A program made the position numbers and the translations under genes. A stretch of DNA of 64,000 nt from assembly GCA_022497145.1 (NCBI GenBank), contig MU385875.1, positions 124,001-188,000 of the forward strand. Direction: 5' to 3'. Positions 1 through 10,125 of this stretch are shown piece after piece (position 1 is the first letter of the stretch; each line of letters starts with the position of its first letter). Below the pieces are notes generated by a model that had not been told where the DNA came from, ran no database searches, and saw only the letters and a program-made list of their open reading frames with translations. This stretch comes from Rostrohypoxylon terebratum (lineage: Eukaryota; Ascomycota; Sordariomycetes; Xylariales; Hypoxylaceae).

Positions 1-232
1 CGGAAACACGGTCGGAATTGGCTCGCTGACGCTTGGCTGGATTTGAGTTCCCGGCGGATTCTGACTTGCGGTGTGTAAGTCTCCCGGATTCGGGTGCGGT
101 GGTGTCACCTTCTTCGCCAGATGCGTCTCGGGAGGATGGCTGAAGGAGAGGGTTCTCGTCCATCTTAGAGATACTCGAGTTTGCCGGACGTTTGCGCTTG
201 CCAGCATGGGAGGAATTCGACGGTGATGACAT
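1..232 (-). CDS. Partial nuclear protein, N-terminus only
   Basis: Reading the minus strand from an ATG at 232, the frame stays open for 77 codons to the window edge, so the gene continues outside the window. The peptide begins MSSPSNSSHAGKRKRP and contains a second basic cluster, AKRQR, near residue 67. Together these look like a bipartite nuclear localisation signal in a Ser-rich, disordered N-terminal tail (about a quarter of residues are Ser). The stretch is richer in G and C than the DNA just upstream and has no stop in this frame, which supports coding. An internal Met at residue 24 is an alternative start. I do not recognise the family; a chromatin or transcription factor is a guess based on the basic and Ser-rich composition alone. 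Confidence 0.6.
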   Translation of the reverse strand, partial: MSSPSNSSHAGKRKRPANSSISKMDENPLLQPSSRDASGEEGDTTAPESGRLTHRKSESAGNSNPAKRQRANSDRVS

Positions 233-2116
233 CCTTGCTTGACCGGAGTGCGGAAGGAGATAAATAATAATCAGGTACTAAGACAAGAGGCAACCCAATT
301 CTTGCCGAGTAGCAGTCAAGAGCTATCAGAACCTGACGCGTCGGCGTTACAGTGTAAAGCTTAAGCCTTTGGTGTTGGAGGAAGGATGACACGCAGGTCA
401 AGTCAAGATTTTGACTGGGTTGACTGGGTTGACTGGGAATGCAACGATACAACAGCACACACTCTATGCAGCTCGTCTGCCAGGTAAGTGTGCAACTTCC
501 CCCGTCAAAGGGATCCGGAAAATGGGGGTACCCGCCGCGGTAGCGTTAATTGGTTCTTTGACTAAGAAAGTCTTGGACCAGCGTCATAAGTCTTTAATGT
601 AACTAGCATGTAATAATGAATTTGTATGGAAATTAGCTTGCTTTTAAACCAAGCTCAAAAACTGTGAGACTTTAGATGCAGTAGCAACAAATAATAAAAT
701 ATCAATGACATGTATTGGAGTTGAACATTGAAGTTGTAAACGGCAAGTGACAAGACAGGACTGATAATTCCTGAGTTAAGAGTTAAAAAGCTCAAACGTG
801 TCTTGAGACCCGAAGCTTAGAAAGTGGATTTGTATGATGTGAATGGGAGCACAGGAAGCTACGGGAGTCCGTGAACATCGGTATCTGATATATCGATAAA
901 GAAATTTGAGGACACACTCGAACTTTCTTTTCCATTAACTACGACGTAGGTGTTGGACCAGGTACCCCCTTGCCCCCCAGGTAAAGATGTTCAGGGTTAT
1001 TACGCTAACGACGAAAGGGGTTGCAGTAAGAAAGAATATTTCGAAAAGGAGATTGCACAAATTCGGCAATGCTACTTCCAATGCTACTATTCCTGCTACT
1101 ATTCCCCGCCAAGTTTTATATCCATGCAAGCTGTCATAGACTTACAAATTTCAATAATTTCCAGAAAATTTTTCAACAAATCATTCGATCCCCGTTTGGG
1201 AATATGTCAGTGGCGTCATGAACTACCAATCAGTTGAACACGTTTCTATGTCTTAGGTCTAGGTGTGGCAGCACTGTGGCTCGCTTCCAAGGTTATACCT
1301 TCGAACGGTGTAGATGGGTACAATGTCCAGCCACCGGCATTCACTCAAGCCACGTTGACTGTATCCGGAGGGTCAGAGCATCGCAGTTTCTGAGGTCATA
1401 TTAAGCTATAGCAATATTAAGTTCAACTCTGTTAATTTGCTCAGGCAACTACAATGGACAGAATGGAGTGAAAATATTAAGTTTAGGTCACGCGTGTAAT
1501 CATTTGATATTGAAATATTCGGAATTTGCAATAAACGAATTGTGTACAAGTACTTAATTACCAATCGGAGTAAAGTTGAGATTGAAGCCATCTCCAATTA
1601 TCTCAATATCCCAATATATCCCAATATCTCACCATCACCGAGAATTCTCTTACGATCCTCTCATGTACATTCGAATGCGGTCAACAGGTTTTATTTATAT
1701 ATTTATATTTTACTCGTTTATTCATTCGTTCATATATCAATCCAGTCATTTATAGCTAAAGTATATGTTCCCATATATTCTCTCGCCTTCGCATGTTGCC
1801 TTGTATAGTCCTTGCTGTAGGTATGTTGCCAAAATCATATTGGCAATCCGAGGTATTCGTTCAGATACAAATCCTTCTTAAACATGGTCCTGCAAAACCC
1901 GCACCCCGCAGTTGCCTCTTCGACTAATTTCCACCGGTGTGGATAGACCCTTTCATGAGGGCCCAATGGCACGAGTGGGTGTGAGGCATTTCTAGATCTT
2001 GTGATATAAAGTCGATCCCGACTTTGCAAGTCAAGGCATATATACATATAACATATATGCCCACTCAATTTTCTCTCGCGAGGAATTTCGATGTTTGCGC
2101 TTACTCCGCTATCATC
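233..2116. other. Gene-poor intergenic stretch
   Basis: No supportable gene. It holds a 9-bp tandem repeat (TTGACTGGG, three copies, about 411-437) just upstream of the partial minus-strand gene and otherwise AT-rich, stop-dense DNA. Short open frames here (for example 950-1237 plus and 1835-2068 minus) have no recognisable domain. Confidence 0.6.
411..437. repeat. 9-bp tandem repeat TTGACTGGG x3
   Basis: Three adjacent copies of the 9-mer TTGACTGGG (last copy with one change at its end). It lies about 180 bp upstream of the start of the minus-strand gene at 232, so it may be in that gene's promoter or leader. Confidence 0.8.
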
Positions 2117-3082
2117 TCAAGTTAGCCTCACGGCTCGCTGTTGGCGCGTGTGTCTGCCGCACCGGTGCGGGTGCTTCGGAGAGCTTCTGAAGCAGAACGC
2201 CTTGGCGTTTTCGGGGGCTGCGGTGCCGAATTTCTGCGATACCTCACAATACTCCATGTTGTTTCCGATCCACTCGCGGATGTGGTTGTGCAGCTCGCAG
2301 CGCGCGGTGCGGCACTTGCGACAGTAGACTTGGCCGTGTGGGGACAGCGTCGCGAGCGAATTCTGCTTGCCCGCGCCGCCGCCCGCCACCCACGGTCCTG
2401 AGATGAAGGCGTTCCGCCACACCCACTCCATGTCGTTAGGGCCTTGCCGTCGCGCTGACAGCGGTACCTTCCCGTGCATCCGTTTGTGGATGTCATAGAA
2501 GTGCGTGCTTGTTAGACCTAGGCACGTGCTGTCGATCGGATCTAAGAAGTCGAAGATGGCATAATGAAGCTCTGGCGGAAGGTCCTCCAGCGTGAGCGCT
2601 ACGCCCGGCTGGTGCGTGAAGGGGACTGGTTCAACGTCCGTTACCGAGTAGGATCGCAACGGCCCCGGTAGAATCGGTCGCTTGGTTTGAGCATGGTTTG
2701 TTGCTCGAAGCGGAGGGGAAATCGGGTTTGAAGTAGATTCGTGCGGCTGCGACTCAAAATACGAATCTGTCTCGACCTTTTCCGCCGCCGCTCGTGGCGT
2801 GCCGGCTGGAGTGAGAAGATGATGTTGTTTTCGCAGCATGGCAGTTGCGTTGACTGATGCAGGATAATCAGTCGAGGTGAAGGCACGTCGAGGCACGTGA
2901 GAAAGACCCTTCTTTGTCCCTGTCTCCTTCGTGGATCCTTTCTGTTGCTGCAATGCCGCCACCGATGATTCCGAAGCTGGGCCGAGATCAACTTCGAGGA
3001 ATCTGTTCGATATCTCCATCAAATCCGATGTCCCTGCCGATAACGTCTGTCCCAGTGAGGGGGCTCGGAGAATCTCAACCAT
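2117..3082 (-). CDS. F-box domain protein
   Basis: A single-exon protein of 321 residues. An F-box-like segment lies at about residues 165-205 (LEDLPPELHYAIFDFLDP, followed by STCLGLTSTHFYDIHKR), the usual L-P-E-l-i-f-L-d pattern with the second helix. F-box proteins bind Skp1 and bring substrates to SCF ubiquitin ligases. The first 160 residues are low-complexity and probably disordered. The C-terminal third has Cys pairs (YCRKCRTARCELH, later EYC and HRCGRH), a layout seen in many short filamentous-fungal F-box proteins and possibly metal binding. No leucine-rich or WD repeats are present, so the substrate cannot be inferred. The start at 3082 is the first ATG of the open frame. Confidence 0.8.
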   Translation of the reverse strand: MVEILRAPSLGQTLSAGTSDLMEISNRFLEVDLGPASESSVAALQQQKGSTKETGTKKGLSHVPRRAFTSTDYPASVNATAMLRKQHHLLTPAGTPRAAAEKVETDSYFESQPHESTSNPISPPLRATNHAQTKRPILPGPLRSYSVTDVEPVPFTHQPGVALTLEDLPPELHYAIFDFLDPIDSTCLGLTSTHFYDIHKRMHGKVPLSARRQGPNDMEWVWRNAFISGPWVAGGGAGKQNSLATLSPHGQVYCRKCRTARCELHNHIREWIGNNMEYCEVSQKFGTAAPENAKAFCFRSSPKHPHRCGRHTRQQRAVRLT

Positions 3083-6000
3083 GTTGAATTCTTGTAGGTA
3101 ATTTCAAGTTCAAAATCTGCAAAGGGGAATACTGGCTAGGTGATGAACGCTATGTATGCGCCCAATGTATTCTTTGAACTAGGCAGTGATGCAATAGGTG
3201 GCTAATTTGTCCTCGAGTCGAGTTACAACGAGACTAACGAGCCTTAGGGAATGCTACCAATAATAGGTGGTGACGATAAGTTCGACTTAGTCAGAAATAG
3301 GTCAAAGCTGATGCTTAGATACAGTGGAATCTTCAGATGATCTCAAAATGTTCGTGGGGAGAAACTCTTTCGATAGTCTTTTGACGAGTCATGATACTAG
3401 TTGGAGCCTCTCCTCTACGTGGGACGGGGGAGTTATTAAATCCGCTATCGAGGAAGAGAGCGGTCAAGGGGTTGTCAGCTACGGCCGGCGCAAAATTTAC
3501 TAGGTAGCCACATAGCTGCCACAGTGCGCTACGATACGAAGATCACTATTCAGTGGAGCTTAGGGATCCACTTCTGGCAACTTGGCGAGGCGCCGAAGAA
3601 AGGGTCTGGAGATCTATCGTGAGAGGTGGAGTGGTGTGACCCGCAACCCTCGACGACCCCGACCGGAGAGGACACGGGATGACGGAAGAATCCTTTGGCA
3701 GACCGGGCTAGGCCAAAGTGATGTTTATGTTCATGATTGAACAAAATACTAACCATTTACGGGAAAGGCCTTTAGAGGACAGGCTGAATCTGGCTGAGAC
3801 ATTTGGGCAATTCGCCGCATGCCAGCGGAAATTTTCCCATTTTCTTTCAGTTCCGGGATATTTTCACTGTGACGCCGGGCGTCCCGGTTTGTTTCTGTGC
3901 GATAACGGACTACTTCTGGTACATGTCAGTACTCCTATTATAACCAGATAACCCAAATAATGATGTATCCCCATCTTGTAAATTGCTGTCTCGGAAATGC
4001 ATATCGTTGCTTTAACATGCATAGTAACTCCCATGGCCTTCATGAATTCACCGCTTGCTTGGAGACCTCAAGTTGGAGGTTAGGCTCAAGCCACTGTCCA
4101 GGTACAACAGACAAAGGGACCAGACGAAAACCGCCCAAGTTCAATGTTGCAGGACGTGGCCGCGACAAGGGTCCAATCCCGCTTATAGCTGTCAGCCAAG
4201 TTCTACTTCCCCTCAAACACTACTGCAGGCCTCTGCCGTCTACTTCCTACGTTGGAATAATTATCCACCTTATAGTTGTTTGATACGAACATGCTACACT
4301 GGCAGACTGGATATGCAGGTGGTCGTAAAGCGGAATCGAGCGCGCGACCCGGAGAACTGCCCAACTGTCGTTCCAACTGTCGGTACTCGACATAGCAGCC
4401 ATAATATGCAGTGTCAGAAGACCTCGGAGATCGGCATTTGCAGATGCAGAGTTTTTGCTGTGGCTGTAGCCGTGATGAGAAATTCTCATAAATTCGATAG
4501 AGGGGACTAGATCGTTACCGGCCAATAGGGTCATGTCAACTTCGCCATGTAAGGGGTGGTTATCAATCTGAAATTCTGAATACTCTCCTTGGTAACCTAG
4601 CTTTAATAGACAACCTCTCCTTCTAGGATGTTCTAGACTATATGTAGGACTAAAGATCCCTTGGCGTTCCTGCGGCCTATCCGCGCTTCCAGATCTTCGC
4701 GATCGTATCCACAACTTTGGGGTCCTGACGTCTCACTGTGGATTATGGAGCAATTTACTACTAGCGAGATTTGTCTATTGTGCCCGTGGGATGAGGTCAC
4801 TCGAATAACAAACAGAACCTTTATTCCTTTAGTATCATAAAGGCTCTGTTCGAATATCGTTATTACCAGAAAGTCAAATGGGCAATGTCGGGTTACCAAC
4901 AAGGCTGACATTCAGGGATATTGACTATCATCAGGCCTTCGGAATACCAGCTTTGGAATTGTCTTGCCGCGATAAATAATGACCTGACAGGAGGGCCTCG
5001 AAAAAGGTGTCCCTTGTAATAACAATACTGTGATACACTGTATTCATCCTACCAATAGTCTTTTTCCGAGGTCCTTCTGCCCGATTCCCAATCCCGCGTT
5101 AAGCCGGGAAAAAAGCTCCGGTCGTGTGTTCGCAGGTTTCGTCGCTGAACTCCGGGCTGCGAATGGCTTAACACGTACAGTACATACCTACGTAGGTACA
5201 TACATTGTACATAACTTGTTATCCTCGATGTCTGACGCAATAACACTTCGCATCACTAGGAAGATCTGGTTGCTCGCCTATGAATGCAATACGACACCAC
5301 GTAAGGCTGGTGATACCGTTTCACATAATCGTAAATTTGCTTCATGTCGACAGTTACCAGGTATTCTGAAGCATCGTATGATGCCGTTCTACTAACTGAC
5401 AACGGGGATCAACAACACTAACAGGAACGCGGGGTACCTGGTTCCTCGGATATGCCATATTTAATCGAGATTGAACCTGAACAAATGAACAAGGTCTGTC
5501 ATGAGATTGTAGTCAAAGTCTCAAATCATACGTATCACAAAGGCTTACTACTACCATAAGGCTACTTCATCACAACCAGGATGTATGTCTGTGGTACTTA
5601 TGGTTATAATATCTATCAGTGTAGCAACCATATTTCCTCGATATCTTTCAACGGAGCCTAAAGATCGTATCTTCGTCATTGCCAACGACGAACCTCAAAA
5701 AGAAAGTAGTTTTCCGCAGGGATGTCATGATAATATTAACCATAATACAGAGTAATTAATCCAAATATGACTTTTCATACATTTACATTTATTGATCATT
5801 CAAAATATGTATCTACTATGTTACTTCACTTGCCACCGTCTGGAAACGAAATCTTGTTTTACGAATATAGTCTCACCTGCCTGGTATATATTATCAATTA
5901 TGAGCAACTTGAGATGGGAAATCTAGTGCCTCCTCGGTGTTCACGAAGCGAACATCTACTTAACTTATGAGATAATATCCCAAGCTGAGGAAAATGACGA

Positions 6001-6803
6001 GCTCAGTAGTGATTGACTGGCTACTTACAAAAATAGCTATGCAACATGGCATCACCGTAAATTCCATTTCGTACCAAGGAAAATTTCCATTGTCGTGGCT
6101 ATAGCTTTTCATTCCAATGTGAGTAATGAGCAATACTTGTATCAGGTCCCTCAGTTTTGGATATACTCTCATGACTATATGAGAACCTTGAAAACTAGGT
6201 AGTTGGCTATCATGAGCAATACTTCCATACAGACTGCGATTAGATCAAGTGACTCATACAGTCATATAAGTATCAGTGGCCAACAACGAGACATAAGATG
6301 CATAGAGATATCCATACTTGGCCTCGTTTTCATTGCTACCTACGCCGAAAGCAAACATGCCTACCAATATATTTTATGACGGTTACAGACAATGCTCGTC
6401 CAAGTACACCCCTTGAACCCGATTTCGCATCCTTTTGACATCAAAAGTGATGTAACTCGTAAATCTTGGAAGTAGGACAACCTTGATCGAATGCATTGTA
6501 TACTTAGAACTGAGATCAACTGGCTTGACCAAAGCGAGGTGCAAACTTGGACAACATCGAACCGAAGATATAAAACAGCCACATATGTATAGGCAATTAT
6601 CAATACATGTATTAGACATAAACAGTAGACCGACACAGGTCGTCGTGTCGGCGAAATATCGCAAACTGGACATGACTTAGTACAACCCGAGAGAATTTTT
6701 CGAGAATGTATCAATTTTTATCTCTTCTTCTCTGTAGACATACATGATGTTTTTACACGGGCCACGATTCGTAGATCCGGTCGGTGACGACGACGACGAT
6801 TTC
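3083..6803. other. Gene-poor, AT-rich intergenic stretch
   Basis: Nothing convincing in 3.7 kb. The longest open frames (4055-4510 plus and 4247-4714 minus) overlap each other on opposite strands and show no recognisable domain. I saw no terminal repeats or transposase-like motifs. It probably contains decayed sequence. Confidence 0.55.
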
Positions 6804-7515
6804 TTATATGCCGATCCAGATGATGCTGATGATGACGTCCATGCCCTTGCCCTCTCCGCCGTCATACTTGAAACTCCACATTCCGTCCGTCTTCTCGTTC
6901 CAGAACGCCTGTGTTGCGGAGTGCATGCCTCGTCGACCGACGTGCGGTTTGCCGTCCGTAGCGGTGGCGCTGCCGCCATCGCTGGTGCTGATGAGTGGAC
7001 CGTCGGCTTTGGCTTCGCTTCCGCCTTTGGGCTTGTTTAGGGCCGATGTCGGGACGAGATGTTGTACGATGGTGCTGTTAACCACATATTTATGAGCCGG
7101 GGTTTGGGAGCTTGAAGGAGTTGATTCGGATATGACGGCTCTGAGGATAGAGTTCTGGCGTTGACGTGACACGTTAGTTGGACTGGACGTATGATAGAAC
7201 AGGATACGGCTATATATCTAGAGAACGGAGCGACGTACGATTATGGTCCCGTTCCATCCCTCGACTTTTGAGTGTTCGTAGAATTCCGCACTACCGATGG
7301 CGCTTTGGCAGGCCTACATTTGAACAAATTTAGCTGGGTGGGCTTCCGTATGTTGATGCCTCCTACGGAAGGGGGCGAGGCGAACCTACGTCCATCGCTA
7401 TCTGCTTGAGTCTCGTAGTGCTAATTGGCTAATTATCATTCCTGTAAGCTTTCACGACAAAGACCGAGGGTAACATGCAATTGGGACATACAGAATTGCT
7501 TGGTGGAGCAGCCAT
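6804..7515 (-). CDS. Dynein light chain, Tctex1 type
   Basis: Four exons on the minus strand: 7515-7492, 7428-7390, 7313-7239 and 7154-6804, giving 162 residues. All junctions have GT and AG ends and keep the frame. The spliced protein reads RLKQIAMD, then ACQSAIGSAEFYEHSKVEGW, then NSILRAV, and ends FKYDGGEGKGMDVIISIIWI. This is the Tctex1/DYNLT pattern: an N-terminal helix pair, the x-W-N-x-I-I strand, and the closing W-x-Y/F-K-Y-D-G-...-G-x-D-V-x-x-S-x-I-W-I strands. The family dimerises on the dynein intermediate chain and links cargo to cytoplasmic dynein. An insert of about 40 residues rich in Gly, Ser and Ala (residues 80-120) is longer than in animal homologues, which are about 113 residues. 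It is divergent from VTC1 across a 1.05 kb spacer. Confidence 0.87.
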
Positions 7516-8564
7516 TTTGAATTGTAGGAGGTGGTTTTGTTTGATAAAAAAATATTGAAACAATTACAGAGAAAGGGTATGGGCATGCACCGGATCGTAA
7601 GTGGCGGTAGACTTGTACTATTCGGACTATTCCCCTATATGAACCGTGCCACTGTTGGCTTCCAATTGGTAGCTTAGGACCTTATGGCTTAGGTAGGTAG
7701 CCCTGGATGAATTAAATAGTTAAATAGACGTAAGAAATGATTATAACAGCCTTGTGAGACCTTTTTTCAGCCTTCTCTCCTGTGACGTTGTACGTTGTAA
7801 ACGGTAACTATGTAAATGAATGTTCAATGAAGGCTAATTTGGGAAAGCGTCGTAATACCCTTGCTTCAGCTTACATATGCACACTGCTTCATGAACCGGG
7901 TTTCTTAGAAAGTTAGAACCAAGAAGAGCCGCTGTCTCCAAGTCGTTTCAAGCCTTGCGCGGGGCAGCTGAACACGTGAAAAGACTTTTTTTTACACAGC
8001 AAGTCTCTCTCTTTCTGCTCTTTATGATTTTCCTAGTCGGAGCTAATTCGCACTCACCTCCCCAGCTCCCGTCTTCTAGACCTGCCCCCCTTGGCCACTT
8101 CCCATAGCAACAACCACTGAGAGCAACCAGATGACCCACGTGGATGACCATTAGGTAACTAGCGCCATAAGCTAAGCCATCTTTAGATGTTTTTTGCTCT
8201 ACACTATGAATCAAGCTCCCTCAACATCCAATCCATTACTCGTTATCATCGTCATAGCTAGTCGTCTTTTTTTCTCTTCCTTCTTTAGTTTTTCTTTCTA
8301 GTCTGTCTATAGTTGTCTACAGATTGAAGCAAAAAAATCCTCATATTATTCTGTGTTGTCTGCTCTCGCTCATCGTCTTTGGCTGGTCTAACCTGGCTGC
8401 CTCCTCTCGCTGCAATCCAATCAATCACAACAACACGAAGCTCAGCAGCCGTCAATTGGCTACAAACATTGGAACGCATATCGACTAACTACTTCAGCTT
8501 ACTGAAGCTCTCAATCCCACGAATCACATCCCATCAATAGCCTGCTTGACACCAATCATCCGGC
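7516..8564. other. Divergent promoter region
   Basis: Shared upstream region of the dynein light chain (-) and VTC1 (+). The VTC1-proximal 350 bp is pyrimidine-rich, as in many fungal leaders. No gene or clear repeat was seen. Confidence 0.55.
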
Positions 8565-9040
8565 ATGTCTAGCCAACCTCTTCTGCAAACCGCCCCAGGT
8601 AAACCTAATTCTCCTTTCCCGACAGATCGATAGCCCCAGCTATGACGTGAATTAACATGTTTTGATCAACTACTCTAGGCAAGCGAATTGCCCTACCTAC
8701 TCGAGTCGAACCCAAGGTCTTCTTCGCTAACGAGCGTACCTTCTTATCATGGCTCAACTTCACCGTCATATTGGGCGCCCTCGCCATCGGCATGCTGAAT
8801 TTCGGTGACCGCCCAGCCTTCATCTCCGCCTTCCTGTTTACAGGTGTAGCAATGCTCACCATGATATACGCGCTATTTACGTACCATTGGCGAGCCAAAT
8901 CGATTAGGGTGAGAGGGCAGGCCGGGTTTGACGATCGCTTTGGACCGTCCGTCCTGGCTATCATCCTCTTGTTGGCGGTCGTTGTCAACTTTGTGCTGCG
9001 AATAACCTACTCCGGCGGCGAAGGTGGCAAGAAGCACTGA
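8565..9040 (+). CDS. VTC1: Vacuolar transporter chaperone subunit 1
   Basis: Two exons, 8565-8598 and 8679-9040, encoding 131 residues. The 80-nt intron has a GT donor (GTAAAC) and ends CTCTAG, and it splits a Gly codon (G|GC). The protein starts MSSQPLLQTAPGKRI and is followed by the VTC signature TRVEPKVFFANERTFLSWLN, then three hydrophobic segments (about residues 38-58, 65-85 and 106-126). Vtc1 is the small membrane-only subunit of the VTC complex. That complex makes inorganic polyphosphate from ATP and pumps it into the vacuole. The soluble SPX and polymerase domains of Vtc2-4 are absent, as expected for Vtc1. Length and order match the family (yeast Vtc1 is 129 residues). It is convergent with the Alba-domain gene. 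Confidence 0.95.
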
Positions 9041-9504
9041 AGTCAGACAAGGGATTCGTAGCCACCAGACCACTGAGATTGACATGACATAAAGTTTCTA
9101 AGATCTTATGAGATGACGAACTCTGATCGACAAACCCGTATGCCAAAAATAACGCCTCTGGCGATTTTCAAACGATAGTCTCCGAGAAAAAGATTGAGCA
9201 GGATAGGATGAGTGGAGGAGACGGAGAATTTGTATACCAGGCAGCATCATGTTCTAGCATTGCATTTGTTCCATATGAGGGTAGTTTGGGTGATTCATGT
9301 AGGATATAACGGAGTCGAATTTCATGAGCATTGTCGCATTGGGTCCGGGAAGCAGATCGATATTTCATAGTGTGATATTCCTCGAAGAAAAATAAGTTCC
9401 GCCCAGTCTTTCTTGTAGTTTTGATATTGATATAGGGTATCTCGATTGGTGTGGTGTTTAAGTGTGATCCTAGTACTGTAAGGACAATACTAACATTCAG
9501 CTTA
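9041..9504. other. Convergent 3' intergenic region
   Basis: Lies between the stops of VTC1 (+) and the Alba-domain gene (-). It presumably holds both 3' untranslated regions. No gene was recognised. Confidence 0.55.
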
Positions 9505-10125
9505 TTATTGTGTCGAATCTGCATTTGTCTGTTCACCATATCTCTTTTTTAATTCTTCGACAGAAGTGCGGCAAAGGAATAGGCTCATGATCGGTATTCC
9601 TCTCAAGCGGGGCTGGCTTTCGATGGCTCTCTCGAACGGGGTTTTCATGACCTCGAAATCGTCATCATCAAGTTTCGTCTCCTCAATGATCGTATTGCCT
9701 TCACTCCGTGGTGTTTCTTTCAGCTCCTCGCCGAGCGCAATATACTGAAACCATACATTCCCGTCGCCCGTCTTGTTTGCCAACTCCCGCTTGGCGATTT
9801 CGGCTATCGAGATAAGCTTGCCCGCATCAGAGGCTTTCGCGCGTAAGACGGATATGGTCGTCTTGGTCGCAGAAGAAGTGAGGTGTCTCAGAACCGCAGT
9901 CACCTTCTTCTGAATCTTGGATGATGAGATTATTGAGTGAACTTGAACTTCGTATTTAGACTGCACGGTCTGTAGAATTTTGGCATCCTCAGTCGACGAT
10001 GGGTTGACGATGTTTTCTGGTCGGGCTCGTTTGATGGAATGAATCGGCTCCGTGTCAGCGCGCTTCCGCTTCGTGGGTGAGCTATAATCTTGATTGCCCT
10101 TCCGAGGGCCTTTAGATGCGGTCAT
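9505..10125 (-). CDS. Alba-domain DNA/RNA-binding protein
   Basis: An intronless 206-residue protein. A basic N-terminus with nuclear-signal-like KRKR (about residues 19-22) precedes an Alba-like domain at about residues 55-130. That domain contains YEVQVHSIISSSKIQKKVT, then a short helix, then TISVLRAKASDAGKLISIAEIAKREL, matching the Alba beta1-alpha1-beta2-alpha2 order with its SIAEI helix. The Alba superfamily includes archaeal chromatin proteins and the eukaryotic RNase P/MRP subunits Pop6/Pop7 (Rpp20/25). This is probably a nuclear RNA- or DNA-binding protein, possibly an RNase P/MRP partner, but I cannot tell which. An acidic stretch (EETKLDDDDFEV) and a short C-terminal tail follow. 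The start at 10125 is the first ATG, and its coding frame is open throughout. Confidence 0.75.
   Translation of the reverse strand: MTASKGPRKGNQDYSSPTKRKRADTEPIHSIKRARPENIVNPSSTEDAKILQTVQSKYEVQVHSIISSSKIQKKVTAVLRHLTSSATKTTISVLRAKASDAGKLISIAEIAKRELANKTGDGNVWFQYIALGEELKETPRSEGNTIIEETKLDDDDFEVMKTPFERAIESQPRLRGIPIMSLFLCRTSVEELKKRYGEQTNADSTQ

Noticed and set aside
165..458. 97-codon frame on the minus strand crossing the start of the partial gene
   Set aside because: It runs in a different frame over the real coding start at 232 and contains Pro/Ser-Gln repeats from the tandem repeat; treated as chance.
4055..4714. Two overlapping open frames of about 150 codons on opposite strands
   Set aside because: No recognisable domain, no splice support and no homology by eye; overlap on both strands in AT-rich DNA fits chance.
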